Source: Nocardioides luteus
GTDB taxonomy: Bacteria; Actinomycetota; Actinomycetes; Propionibacteriales; Nocardioidaceae
Length of the DNA: 46,733 bases
Direction of reading: 5' to 3'
Assembly: GCF_000960475.2 (NCBI RefSeq)
Contig: NZ_JZDQ02000046.1
Span: forward strand, 1-46,733
Below, in pieces: positions 24,295 through 32,953 of the stretch. Positions within the stretch are counted from its first letter, which is position 1, and every line of letters begins with the position of its first letter. Position numbers and translations under genes: made by a program. The notes under the pieces were generated by a model. It did no database searches. It saw nothing but the letters and a program-made list of their open reading frames with translations, and had not been told where the DNA came from.

Positions 24295-25418
24295 GCCGGA
24301 TCAACGTGATGCAGCCGTGGCTGGGCGAGGAGGAGATCGCCGCGGTCACCGAGGTGCTCCGCTCCGGCTGGGTCGCCCAGGGCCCGCGGGTGGCCGAGTT
24401 CGAGCGCCGTTTCGCGGCCTCGCAGCAGGCGGCGCACGCCGTCGCCACCTCGAGCTGCACGACGGCGCTCCATCTCGCGCTGGTCGTCGCGGGCGTACGT
24501 CCCGGGGACGACGTGGTCGTCCCGTCCTTCTCGTTCATCGCGACCGCCAACGCGGCGGTCTACGTCGGTGCCCGGCCGGTCTTCGCGGACGTCTCGCCGG
24601 TGACCGGAAACCTCACGGCCGAGACGGTCCGGGAGGCGCTCACGCCGCGGACGACGGCGGTGATCGTGGTCGACCAGGGCGGGGTGCCGGTCGACCTGGA
24701 CGCGATCCGGGAGGTCTGCGACCCGCTCGACATCGTGGTGATCGAGGACGCGGCCTGCGGTGCCGGGTCGACCTACCGCGGCCGTCCCGTCGGCGCCGGC
24801 GCCGAGATCGCCGCCTGGTCGTTCCACCCCCGCAAGATCCTCACCACCGGCGAGGGCGGGATGCTCACCACCTCGCGCGAGGACTGGGCGGCGCGGGCGC
24901 GGACGCTGCGTGAGCACGCGATGAGCGTCTCGGCCGCCGACCGGCACGCCAGCCTGGTCTCGCCGCCGGAGTCCTACGACGAGGTCGGCTTCAACTTCCG
25001 GATGACCGACCTGCAGGCCGCCGTCGGCCTGGTGCAGCTCTCCCGGCTGCCCGAGGTCGTCGCCCGGCGCCGTGAGCTCGCCGCGGTCTACGCGAAGGCC
25101 GTCGCGGAGATCGACGGGCTGCGCGCGGTCGCGGACCCGGCCTGGGGGACCAGCAACTTCCAGTCGTTCTGGATCGAGGTTCTGGCGGACTACGGGGTCG
25201 ACAGGGAGGGGCTGCTCGCCGCCCTGGCCGAGGCCGGCATCTCCGCCCGGCGCGGGATCATGGCGGCACACCGGCAGCCTGCGTACGCCTCCGCGGGGGT
25301 CAGCCTCCCGGCCACCGAGCACCTCACCGACTCCACGCTCATCCTGCCGCTCTTCCACCAGATGTCGGACTCGGAGCAGGCGCGGGTCATCGACGTACTC
25401 CGGGGGGAACGTCGATGA
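24291..25418 (+). CDS. DegT/DnrJ/EryC1 PLP sugar aminotransferase (PglE/LegC-like)
   Basis: The 375-aa protein is a type I-fold PLP aminotransferase. INVMQPWLGEEEIAAVTEVL at the start, VATSSCTTALHLAL, VVIEDAACGAGS and AAWSFHPRKILTTGEGG, whose Lys binds PLP, are family hallmarks. The N-terminal RSGWVAQGPRVAEFE is typical of enzymes that aminate C4 of UDP-4-keto-6-deoxy sugars. The adjacent NeuD/PglD-type acyltransferase would then acylate that amine. ATG overlaps the SDR stop (ATGA) and the gene overlaps the next by 4 bases. The regiochemistry is inferred from similarity and context. Confidence 0.9.
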   Translation: MSRINVMQPWLGEEEIAAVTEVLRSGWVAQGPRVAEFERRFAASQQAAHAVATSSCTTALHLALVVAGVRPGDDVVVPSFSFIATANAAVYVGARPVFADVSPVTGNLTAETVREALTPRTTAVIVVDQGGVPVDLDAIREVCDPLDIVVIEDAACGAGSTYRGRPVGAGAEIAAWSFHPRKILTTGEGGMLTTSREDWAARARTLREHAMSVSAADRHASLVSPPESYDEVGFNFRMTDLQAAVGLVQLSRLPEVVARRRELAAVYAKAVAEIDGLRAVADPAWGTSNFQSFWIEVLADYGVDREGLLAALAEAGISARRGIMAAHRQPAYASAGVSLPATEHLTDSTLILPLFHQMSDSEQARVIDVLRGERR

Positions 25419-26083
25419 CCGCGCTCGTTCTCGTCGCCGCGAGCGGGCTGGCGGGAGAGGTCGCCGCGGCGGCCGCGGCCAACGAGTTCCGCTACGACGA
25501 GATCGTCGCGGTCGACGACAACCGGGAGCGCTGGGGCGAGGTGATCGGCTCCGTCGACGGTGCCGGCGGGGCCAAGGTGATCGGTCCGGTCGAGGTCGTC
25601 GCCGACTGCGGTGCCGACCTGGTGCTCTGTGCCGGAGCGGGCGCGACACGTCGTCGCCTCGCCGAGCGGCTGAGCGGCTACGGGGTCGCCCCGGAGCGCT
25701 ACGCGACCGTCGTCCATCCGGCCGCGTCGGTGCCGGCCGGCTGCGAGCTGGGCGCCGGGACCGTGCTGCTCGCCGGGGTCGTGCTGACCGCCGGCGTACG
25801 CGTTGGGCGTCACGTCGTGGTGATGCCCAACGCCGTCCTCACCCACGACGACATCGTCGGCGACTACGCCACCCTCTGCGCCGGGGTGACCCTCGGCGGC
25901 GAGGTCGTGATCGGTGAGGCCGCCTACCTCGGGATGAGCTCCTCGGTGCGCCAGCGCACCACCGTGGGAGCCGACTCCGTCCTCGGCATGGGAGCGGTCC
26001 TGCTCAGCGACCTGCCCGCCGGGGAGACCTGGGCCGGAGTGCCCGCACGCAGTCTCAATTCACGTCAGGAGCTGATCTGGTGA
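25415..26083 (+). CDS. NeuD/PglD-type sugar acyltransferase
   Basis: The 222-aa protein has an N-terminal alpha/beta domain with LVLVAASGLAGEVAAAA (the nucleotide-sugar-binding loop, normally G-x-G-G-H-A) and DDNRERWGEV. A C-terminal left-handed beta helix follows: GCELGAGTVLLAGVVLTAGVRVGRHVVVMPNAVLTHDDIVGDYATLCAGVTLGG. His in LTHDD matches the catalytic His of PglD. The family acetylates the C4 amine of UDP-sugars. It overlaps both neighbours by 4 bases. It probably acylates the product of the aminotransferase at 24291, with acetyl-CoA as the default donor and the locus ACPs as an alternative. Confidence 0.88.
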   Translation: MTALVLVAASGLAGEVAAAAAANEFRYDEIVAVDDNRERWGEVIGSVDGAGGAKVIGPVEVVADCGADLVLCAGAGATRRRLAERLSGYGVAPERYATVVHPAASVPAGCELGAGTVLLAGVVLTAGVRVGRHVVVMPNAVLTHDDIVGDYATLCAGVTLGGEVVIGEAAYLGMSSSVRQRTTVGADSVLGMGAVLLSDLPAGETWAGVPARSLNSRQELIW

Positions 26084-27189
26084 AGGTGCCGTTCGTCGAC
26101 CTCGGGGCGCAGCAGTCGGAGATAGAGGACGAGGTACGCCTCGGGCTGGACCGCGTCTTCGAGCGCACCGCCTTCGTGGGCGGGCCGGAGGTGACCGCCT
26201 TCGAGGACGCCTATGCGGCCTACGTCGGCGCGTCTCACTGTGTCGGTGTCGGCAACGGGACCGACGCGCTCGAGCTCGCGATGCGGGCCGTGGGTGTGCG
26301 GCCCGGGGGCGAGGTGATCGTGCCCGCCAACACGTTCATCGCGACCGCCGAGGCGGCCACCCGGATCGGAGCGGTGCCGGTCCCGGTCGACGTCGACGAC
26401 GAGCATCTGCTGATCGACCCCGCCGCGGTCGAGCGGGCGATCACGCCGCGCACCCAGGCGATCGCGCCGGTGCACCTGTTCGGGCAGGCCGCGTTCGTGG
26501 AGCAGCTGCTGCCGCTCGCGTCCGCCGCGGGCATCCCGGTGATCGAGGACGCCGCGCAGGCCCAGGGCGCGCGCCGTCACGGCCGGGCCTGCGGCTCGCT
26601 GACCACGGTCGCGGCGACCAGCTTCTACCCCGGCAAGAACCTCGGCGCGGCCGGTGACGCGGGCGCGGTGACGACCTCCGACCCGGAGATCGCCCGGACC
26701 GTCCGGCTGCTCTCGGCGCACGGCTCGGAGACCAAGTACGTCCACGAGGTCGCCGGGATGAACTCCCGCCTCGACACGATCCAGGCCGTCGTGCTCTCCG
26801 CCAAGCTCGCCCGGCTGGAGAAGTGGAACGAGCTGCGCCGGCAGGCCGCCGACCGCTACCACGCTCTCCTCTCCGGCGTTGCCGGGGTGCGGGTGCCCGA
26901 GTCCGCGCCGGGCAACCAGGACGTCTGGCATCTCTACGTCGTCCGGGTCGCATCCCGTGACCGGGTCCTGGAAGCGCTCCTGGACGCCGGGATCGGCGCC
27001 GGGATCCACTATCCGTTCCCGGTGCATCTGACTGGTGCGTACGCCTCGCTGGGGTTGGGCGACGGCTCCTTCCCGGTCGCGGAGCGGGCGGCGGGCGAGA
27101 TCCTGTCGCTGCCGATGTTCCCGCACCTGAGCCCGGAGCAGCAGGAGTACGTCGCCGATGTGCTCACGGAGGCGGTGAGGCATGGGTGA
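26080..27189 (+). CDS. DegT/DnrJ/EryC1 PLP sugar aminotransferase (WbpE/FdtB-like)
   Basis: The 369-aa protein has VPFVDLGAQQSEIEDEV at the N-terminus, GNGTDALELAMRA, VPANTFIATAEAATRIGAVPV, IEDAAQAQGA and TSFYPGKNLGAAGDAGA, whose Lys is the PLP ligand. This pattern fits enzymes that aminate C3 of keto-sugars (WbpE, FdtB, QdtB). The GTG start overlaps the previous stop (GTGA). With the dehydrogenase at 22214 and the WbpD-like acetyltransferase at 2829 it would complete a 3-acetamido branch. Two different DegT enzymes in one operon point to a diamino sugar or to two amino sugars. Confidence 0.9.
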   Translation: MKVPFVDLGAQQSEIEDEVRLGLDRVFERTAFVGGPEVTAFEDAYAAYVGASHCVGVGNGTDALELAMRAVGVRPGGEVIVPANTFIATAEAATRIGAVPVPVDVDDEHLLIDPAAVERAITPRTQAIAPVHLFGQAAFVEQLLPLASAAGIPVIEDAAQAQGARRHGRACGSLTTVAATSFYPGKNLGAAGDAGAVTTSDPEIARTVRLLSAHGSETKYVHEVAGMNSRLDTIQAVVLSAKLARLEKWNELRRQAADRYHALLSGVAGVRVPESAPGNQDVWHLYVVRVASRDRVLEALLDAGIGAGIHYPFPVHLTGAYASLGLGDGSFPVAERAAGEILSLPMFPHLSPEQQEYVADVLTEAVRHG

Positions 27190-28357
27190 GGTGCGTACAC
27201 CGGTCTCGATCGTCTGCGTCTACAACGACCCGGCGGTGCTGGAGTCGTGCCTGGCCGCCTCGGTCAAGGCCGGTACGGATGCATCGCGGCAGACCGAGGT
27301 GATCCCCGTCGACAACGTCTCCGGGGCGTTCGCGAGTGCCGGCGCGGCTCTCAACCATGGCGCCCGGCTGGCGCGCAACGAGGTCGTCGTCTTCGTCCAC
27401 CAGGACGTCTACCTGCACTCGCTGCCCGCGCTGGAGGCCGCCGCCTCCGCCGTCCTCGCGGATCCGGCGATCGGGGTGCTGGGGGCGGTCGGGGTCAGCC
27501 ACCACGGCGAGGTCATCGGCGCGATGCGCGACCGGGTCGTCCCCCTGGGCCGCTCCACGTCGGTCCCGACGGACGTCGACTCGCTCGACGAGGTGCTCTT
27601 CATGGTCACCCGCTCGCAGGTGCTGCGCGAGCCGCTCTCGGAGTCGCCCGACCTGGCCTGGCATGCGTACGCCGTCGAGTACTGCCTCCGGATGCGCGCC
27701 TCCGGCCGCCGGGCCGCCGCCGTCGACATCCCGCTGACCCACAACAGCATGACCACCAACCTCGCCCGCCTGGACGTCGCCCACCGTGCTGTCGGGCGGA
27801 CCTATGCGGGCCTGGTGCCGGTGCGTACGACCTGCGGGATCGTCGGCGGCGAGCACGGCGCCACCTCCTGGCCGGTCCGGCGTGCGCGCGGCGCCCGTCG
27901 GTTCCTGGGGGAGTCGGTCCGCGCCCGCCGGGTGACGCGCTCGCTGCGCCGCGTCTCCCGGCCCGCGCGTGGGCAGGTGGTGCTCGCCGACATCCGGCTG
28001 CTCGTCGACGACGTCGCCCGCCTCGCCGGGAGCTCCTCGATCCGCGTCGTCGACCCCTCCCGCGACGGCACCGTCGGCGAGGCCGACGGTCTCGAGCGCA
28101 ACGGCCTGCCCTTCTCCGCCGCCACCCTCCGCTGGCCCGGCGTCGTCGCCGCCGTCGCCGCTGCCGCCCCCGACCAGCTCCTCCTCGTCGCCGGCCTACG
28201 GCCCGACGAGATCGCCCCCCTCGCCGCCACCACCCGGGGGCCGTACGTCGTCGGACTGGCCAGCGACACCGGTCTGTGGCTGCTCGTCGGCGTCGAGGCC
28301 GGGGTCCTCGCGTCGTTGTGGAGTCGTCCGCGGAATCGGGCGTTCTTCGTGGGGTGA
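27182..28357 (+). CDS. Glycosyltransferase (GT2-like)
   Basis: The 391-aa protein has a GT-A-like N-terminal domain: VSIVCVYNDPAVLESCL (about 8-24), VDNVSGAFASAGAALNHGARLARNEVVVFVHQDVYL (about 43-78), where HQD replaces the DxD-type metal motif, and WHAYAVEYCLRM, possibly the acceptor region. The C-terminal 150 residues are Arg- and Ala-rich with no domain I recognise. ATG overlaps the aminotransferase gene by 8 bases, so it ends this operon. It may transfer the amino sugar made by the operon. The next gene converges from 28391. Confidence 0.75.
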   Translation: MGEVRTPVSIVCVYNDPAVLESCLAASVKAGTDASRQTEVIPVDNVSGAFASAGAALNHGARLARNEVVVFVHQDVYLHSLPALEAAASAVLADPAIGVLGAVGVSHHGEVIGAMRDRVVPLGRSTSVPTDVDSLDEVLFMVTRSQVLREPLSESPDLAWHAYAVEYCLRMRASGRRAAAVDIPLTHNSMTTNLARLDVAHRAVGRTYAGLVPVRTTCGIVGGEHGATSWPVRRARGARRFLGESVRARRVTRSLRRVSRPARGQVVLADIRLLVDDVARLAGSSSIRVVDPSRDGTVGEADGLERNGLPFSAATLRWPGVVAAVAAAAPDQLLLVAGLRPDEIAPLAATTRGPYVVGLASDTGLWLLVGVEAGVLASLWSRPRNRAFFVG

Positions 28358-28390
28358 GGCGTGCAGGCCTGAGATATTCGTAGAGGCCGG

Positions 28391-29953
28391 TCAACCGGGT
28401 ATCACGCCACCCCGGCGTCGCAACCGCGCCCGAACCGCCGCGGCGGCCCACTCGGGAGCGAGATCGCGGAGACGCCCGGCGCCGCCGCGGCGGGTCTGGC
28501 GCCAGATCGCGAGCCGGTCGGTGAGGGGCATCGCGCCGAGGAGGCCGGCGGTGATGTCGGCGGAGGTGCGGCTGAACGGGTTGGTCGCCTGGACGGAGAC
28601 GGTGAGCAGGTCGAGGTGGCCGCGGCCGCGGACGGGCGGGAGGAAGTCGTCGTCGAGGAGCTGAGGCATCCGGTAGAGCGACTCGGCCTCGGCGACCCAG
28701 CCGGGGCCGGTGTGGCACTCCAGGATCGCCTGAGCGGTCGCGGTGCCGCGGGTGACCCGCTCGCGCGGGCGGCGGACGAGGTCGATGAGGGTGTCGCGCA
28801 GCTGGTCGGGGGTCTTGGGCCGCAGCATCAGGTGGTCGATGCCGGGGGAGTCGGAGCCCCATACCGCACACTCGGGCCGGTGGCCGCGGAAGGTGACCAC
28901 CGGGTTGGCCAGGCCACCCGACTCGAGCAGCGAGGTGAGCCCGGCGAACGGGAACGAGTCGAGGTAGGCGTCGGCGGCGAGGTGGAGCGGAGCGACGTCG
29001 GGGAGCATGCCGACGGCCTGGATCCGGCCCGAGGTACGCCGGGCCAGCCCCGCCCACGGCTCCGAGTCCGGGTCGGGGCCGGCGACCCGCCACTGCAGCC
29101 GGGGTTCGGCGGCCACCGCGGCCTCGACGGCCGCGAAGTAGGTGTCGCCGCCCTGGAACTTGCTCGAGTCGGCGGCGGTCACGACGAGCACGTCGGAGGC
29201 GGGTACGCGCCACTGCGGCTTCGCCGTCTCGCGGCGTCTCGTCCGGCCCCGGACGGCCAGCGGCCGGTTGCGCAGGACCGAGCGCTCCATCGGCAGACCA
29301 CGGCGGTGCAGGGCGAGGTCCTGGCCGCTGCGGCGCAGGTGGACGACCCGGTCGTAGGCGCGCACCCCGACCCAGAAGACGTGGTCGGTGTTGTCGATGT
29401 AGACCACCGGCGGCAGGCCGCGGCGGTCGGCGAAGGCGAGGGTCGGAACGACGTCGAAGGGGTGGCAGTGGGAGACGACCAGGTCGGCGGTCGAGGCGAG
29501 CGCGCGCAGCCGGGCGGCACGGTGCATCAGCGACCCGGGCGTGGTGTCGAGCATCGTCAGGCCGACCCGGTCCCCGAGCCGGGAGGCGATCTTGGCCGGC
29601 ACCGGGGACGTCATGTGCCGGGTCGCCACGATCTCGTGGGCGTGGTCGGCGAGCTGGTCGGTCCAGCCCGCGATGATCTGGGTGTGCCCGCCGCTCTGGT
29701 ACATCTGCGTGACCACGTGCAACGTACGCCGGGGGCGGGCCGGCGCCGGCACGGAGGGGAGCGAGCGGCCCAGGTCGGAGAGCAGCACCTCGAGCGGTTC
29801 GTACGCGAACCAGCCGGTGTGGTTGCCCCAGGCGAACTCGGCCGCGGCCTGGGCCAGGGCGGCCGCGCGCTGCGGCCGTCGTCTCCCGGCGGCTGCGGCG
29901 GCGGCGTACATCTCCTCCAGGGTGTGGTGGTTGTCGTCGAGACGGTCAGACAT
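28391..29953 (-). CDS. Family 4-like glycosyltransferase (GT-B)
   Basis: The 520-aa protein has an N-terminal Ala/Arg-rich helical extension (about 1-70), then a GT-B fold. TLHVVTQMYQSGGHTQIIAGW (about 77-97) resembles the N-terminal Gly-rich acceptor loop; later VTAADSSKFQGGD, WRVAGPDPDSE, GMLPDVAPLHLAADAYLDSFPFAGLTSLLESGGLANPV corresponds to the C-terminal donor-binding E-x7-E region. The C-terminal 80 residues are extra. The start overlaps the flippase stop by 8 bases. It is the last of three minus-strand genes (Wzz-like, Wzx, GT). Donor sugar unknown. Confidence 0.8.
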   Translation of the reverse strand: MSDRLDDNHHTLEEMYAAAAAAGRRRPQRAAALAQAAAEFAWGNHTGWFAYEPLEVLLSDLGRSLPSVPAPARPRRTLHVVTQMYQSGGHTQIIAGWTDQLADHAHEIVATRHMTSPVPAKIASRLGDRVGLTMLDTTPGSLMHRAARLRALASTADLVVSHCHPFDVVPTLAFADRRGLPPVVYIDNTDHVFWVGVRAYDRVVHLRRSGQDLALHRRGLPMERSVLRNRPLAVRGRTRRRETAKPQWRVPASDVLVVTAADSSKFQGGDTYFAAVEAAVAAEPRLQWRVAGPDPDSEPWAGLARRTSGRIQAVGMLPDVAPLHLAADAYLDSFPFAGLTSLLESGGLANPVVTFRGHRPECAVWGSDSPGIDHLMLRPKTPDQLRDTLIDLVRRPRERVTRGTATAQAILECHTGPGWVAEAESLYRMPQLLDDDFLPPVRGRGHLDLLTVSVQATNPFSRTSADITAGLLGAMPLTDRLAIWRQTRRGGAGRLRDLAPEWAAAAVRARLRRRGGVIPG

Positions 29954-31424
29954 GCACGTCCTCGCTCCGGGGATCGGTGGGGGTCTCGGTGGGGGAGCCG
30001 GCGCCGGAGCGGAACCAGCTGACGTCCTCGCGCCGGCGCCGCAGGAGCACCGCCCACACGGCGGCGAGCACGAGCCCGGTGACCACGCAGGTCACCCAGA
30101 CCGACGGCTGGACGGCGCGCAGCCCGACGGCCGCGGCCCAGACGGCGACAGCGCCGAGAGCGGGCAGCGCGGCACCCGCGGCGAGGCCCGCGAGCCCGAC
30201 CCCGGCCCGGGCGAGGTAGACGAGGTGCAGCGGGAGGATGACGACGAGCCCGACCGCGAACGCGGCCAGCCCGACCCCACCCACGCCCGCCCAGGTCGCC
30301 CCGCCCAGCAGCGCCGGCACCAGGGCGATCAGCCAGACGATCTGGATCGTCATCAGGCTCCGCGTCGAGCCGGCGATGACCAGGAAGTCGTAGGCGAGCT
30401 CGAAGGAGATCCGCAGCACGGCCAGTGCGCCGAGCCAGAGGAGCGGTGCCGCAGCGGCCAGCCAGACGTGGCCGTAGACGAGCCGGATCACCTCCGGCGC
30501 CAGCGCGGCCAGCGCCGAGCAGCCGGGGAGCGTCACCGTCAGCACCAGCGCGGAGAGCCGGGAGAAGGCATGCCGCATGCCGTCCGGATCACGCTGCAGC
30601 CGCGCGAAGATCACCGGCGTGACCTGCCGCAACGGCTTCGACAGCATCGTCACCGGCCAGCTGGAGAGGTTGAAGGCGACGACGTAGAAGCCGAGAGCGG
30701 TCGCGCCCAGCGTGCTGCCGATGACGATCTGGTCGGCGAACCCGACCGCGAAGACCAGGATGCTGGTCACCGCCAGCGGCGTGCCGAAGCGGAGCAGAGC
30801 GACCGCATGCGAGCGGGAGAGCCCCAGCCGCCACGGCAGCGGCGACATCCGCAGGAACATCACGGTGGTGACCGAGACGCCGAGAACATGGCCGATGACC
30901 AGCGAGAACGGACCCGCGCCGGCCAGCGCCAGCCCGAGCATGACCGGCACCGCCACGACCGTGGCCAGCTGGTCGATGAGCATCCGCTTGCCCTGCATCA
31001 GGTTGCGCTGCAGCAGCGCCGCGGGCGTCGCGCTGATCCCGCTGAGGACCACCGGCACGGCGAAGAGAGCCACCAGCGCCGCCGCGTCCGGCTCACCCAT
31101 CGCGCGCGCGTACGGCCCCGCCCCGATCACCATCGCCGCGGCGATGAGCAGGCTCGAGACGACCGAGATCGTGGTCACCGTCGGCGCGATCTCGCGGGGG
31201 TCGTCCTTCCAGCGCACCACCGCGAGGCTCACCCCGAGCTCGTTGAAGCTGAGCACCGCCATCAGGGCGAGGAAGGCGACGGCGTAGGTCCCGTAGCTCT
31301 CCGGGCCGAGCAGACGCGCGACGAGGATGCCGACGATCATCGTGCCGAGCTTGGTGACCGCGGTGTTCGCGATGCTCCAGGCGAGCGCGGTGTGCGGGCG
31401 GGTCTCAGGCCGGGTCTCAGACAA
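29946..31424 (-). CDS. Wzx-type polysaccharide flippase (MOP superfamily)
   Basis: The 492-aa integral membrane protein has about 12-14 hydrophobic helices and the N-terminal WSIANTAVTKLGTMIVGILVARLLGPESYGTYAVA pattern of the WzxC/RfbX-like polysaccharide transport family. It would flip the undecaprenyl-pyrophosphate-linked repeat unit across the membrane. The TTG at 31424 overlaps the Wzz-like gene stop by 8 bases. The Wzy-type polymerase is divergently encoded 1.5 kb away, completing a Wzx/Wzy system. The last 25 residues are a polar Ser/Thr/Pro tail. Confidence 0.92.
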   Translation of the reverse strand: MSETRPETRPHTALAWSIANTAVTKLGTMIVGILVARLLGPESYGTYAVAFLALMAVLSFNELGVSLAVVRWKDDPREIAPTVTTISVVSSLLIAAAMVIGAGPYARAMGEPDAAALVALFAVPVVLSGISATPAALLQRNLMQGKRMLIDQLATVVAVPVMLGLALAGAGPFSLVIGHVLGVSVTTVMFLRMSPLPWRLGLSRSHAVALLRFGTPLAVTSILVFAVGFADQIVIGSTLGATALGFYVVAFNLSSWPVTMLSKPLRQVTPVIFARLQRDPDGMRHAFSRLSALVLTVTLPGCSALAALAPEVIRLVYGHVWLAAAAPLLWLGALAVLRISFELAYDFLVIAGSTRSLMTIQIVWLIALVPALLGGATWAGVGGVGLAAFAVGLVVILPLHLVYLARAGVGLAGLAAGAALPALGAVAVWAAAVGLRAVQPSVWVTCVVTGLVLAAVWAVLLRRRREDVSWFRSGAGSPTETPTDPRSEDVHV

Positions 31425-32091
31425 CGTCGGGCTCCGTGAGGGTCTCGGCGCGACGCTGCCGGCGCCGCAGCAGGATCGGGTCGATGCGTACGACCAGGTA
31501 GAGGATCGCCGCGGCGCCGAGCAGCCCGGAGACCACGAAGGCCCGCCGCGAGCTGCCGCCGACCGGGTAGACGACGGTCGAGCCGGGCGCCTCCTTGGTG
31601 GTCATCCGGAAGGCCCGGGCCACCTTGTACTCGTCCTGCACCCGGTCGAGCGCGGCCGCCATCTTCTCGACCAGCTGCTCCTTGCGCTTGCGGACGGTCT
31701 CCGGATCGGGCCCGACGACCTCGATGATCAGCCACTGGTCGACGTAGTTGGGCGCCCACTGGCCGCCGGTGTCGGGCAGCCGGACGGTCCACCCGTCACG
31801 TACGCCCATGCCGATCAGCCCCGCATCGGTGGCCGTGAACTTGGGCACCTGCCGGGTGCCGGCGACGAGCTTGCCGACCACGCCGGCGGTGATCACCAGG
31901 TCCTCGGAGGTGGCCCGCAGCGCGTTCGGGTACTGCGCGTTCTTCGGCGCCAGGAAGACCAGATCCGTACGCGTCCAGTAGATGCTGCGGTCCTGGCTGG
32001 CGTAGTTCGCGGCGGCGAGCGTGATGAGCGCGCCGACCACGACGAACGGCCATCGTCGGACCATCGCCCGCAGCAGGTCCCACAGCGCCAT
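31417..32091 (-). CDS. Wzz-like chain-length/copolymerase protein (first)
   Basis: The 224-aa protein has two flanking membrane segments (about 14-32 and 184-204) enclosing an extracytoplasmic domain with a predicted coiled helix (ETVRKRKEQLVEKMAAALDRVQDEYK, described by its charged heptads at about 137-162). This matches Wzz/polysaccharide copolymerase topology. No Pro-rich motif or C-terminal tyrosine kinase domain is present. ATG 32091 was chosen by topology; it has a poorly spaced AGGG. It is divergent from a second Wzz-like gene at 32212, and the 120-base gap holds a CCCAAATCGGG site. Confidence 0.8.
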   Translation of the reverse strand: MALWDLLRAMVRRWPFVVVGALITLAAANYASQDRSIYWTRTDLVFLAPKNAQYPNALRATSEDLVITAGVVGKLVAGTRQVPKFTATDAGLIGMGVRDGWTVRLPDTGGQWAPNYVDQWLIIEVVGPDPETVRKRKEQLVEKMAAALDRVQDEYKVARAFRMTTKEAPGSTVVYPVGGSSRRAFVVSGLLGAAAILYLVVRIDPILLRRRQRRAETLTEPDVV

Positions 32092-32146
32092 GCCCTGAAC
32101 GCTAGGTCCGCCGAGGCGGAGTCCACGCAGGTCAGCGGGGTCATCG

Positions 32147-32159
32147 CCCAAATCGGGTA
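32147..32159. promoter_or_regulatory. CCCAAATCGGGTA motif in divergent Wzz promoter region
   Basis: CCCAAATCGGG is a near-perfect 11-base palindrome in the intergenic region between the two divergent Wzz-like genes. It matches the CCCATTTCGGG site at 43776 and is one of several CCC-n4-CGGG sites upstream of locus genes. A shared transcription factor is the simplest explanation. Confidence 0.5.
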
Positions 32160-32211
32160 GGGCCTCGGAGAGGTCGTCCCGGATCGATCCCGGCTGGGTA
32201 CGTTCGGGCCC

Positions 32212-32943
32212 ATGGTCTTGTCGGAGTTCGTCGGTGCGATCCGGCGGCGGTGGTATCTCGCGGTGATCGGCATCCTGCTCACCGGCGTGCTGGGATACAG
32301 CGCATCGGCGTTCGTGGCGCCCTCCTACACCGCCCGTGGCCTGGTCCTGATGCTGCCCTCGAAGAACGCGGTCGGCCCCGGTGGCAACCCGTTCCTGGGT
32401 CTCGGCGGGCTCGACCTGCCGGCCCGGGTCGTGGTCGCCTACTACACCAGCGCGCCGGCCCAGGAGGCGATCGCCGAGGTCACCCCGGGCGCCTCGGTCA
32501 CGGTCTCGATGGAGGAGTCGACACGCGGCCCGGTGATCGCGATCGACGTCAGCGCGGACAGCGAGGCCAACGCCATCGAGGCGCTGAACTTCGTCGCCGA
32601 CTCCATCCCCGAGACCCTCGGCAGGCTCCAGGACGAGGTCAACGCGCGAGGAAATGCCCGGCTCCGCTCCCGGCCGCTCGCGCTGGACGAGACGGCGGCC
32701 ATCGACGGCAGCGGACCGCTGCGGGCCCGGATCATGGCCGTCGTGCTCGGCCTCGCGATGACCGCGGTGCTGGTCTACGCGGTCGACGGGATCGTGCTGC
32801 GCCGCCGCCTGGCCCGCGAGGAGCGGGCCGCGTCGCTGGCCGCCCAGGACGTCGCCGACGACGAGCCCGACGAGCCCGACGAGGACGACCGGGCCGGCTG
32901 GGCCGACCGGAACGACCACGTCGTCCAGCGCCTCCGCGGCTGA
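32212..32943 (+). CDS. Wzz-like chain-length/copolymerase protein (second)
   Basis: The 243-aa protein begins with the Wzz-like SEFVGAIRRRWYLAVIGILLTGVLGYSASAFV (first membrane segment about 14-34), has a periplasm-side domain with LGLGGLDLPARVVVAYYTSAPAQEAIAE, and a second membrane segment (about 164-188). A basic patch and an acidic tail (DEPDEPDEDD) follow inside the cell. There are no Walker motifs and no Tyr cluster, so it is not a BY-kinase fusion. ATG 32212. It precedes the Wzy-like gene by 10 bases, so chain-length control of that polymerase is likely. Confidence 0.8.
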   Translation: MVLSEFVGAIRRRWYLAVIGILLTGVLGYSASAFVAPSYTARGLVLMLPSKNAVGPGGNPFLGLGGLDLPARVVVAYYTSAPAQEAIAEVTPGASVTVSMEESTRGPVIAIDVSADSEANAIEALNFVADSIPETLGRLQDEVNARGNARLRSRPLALDETAAIDGSGPLRARIMAVVLGLAMTAVLVYAVDGIVLRRRLAREERAASLAAQDVADDEPDEPDEDDRAGWADRNDHVVQRLRG

Positions 32944-32953
32944 GGCCGGAACG

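Noticed and set aside
28358..28390. Terminator between convergent glycosyltransferases
   Set aside because: Only a 5-base GGCCT/AGGCC match with a long loop; too weak to call.
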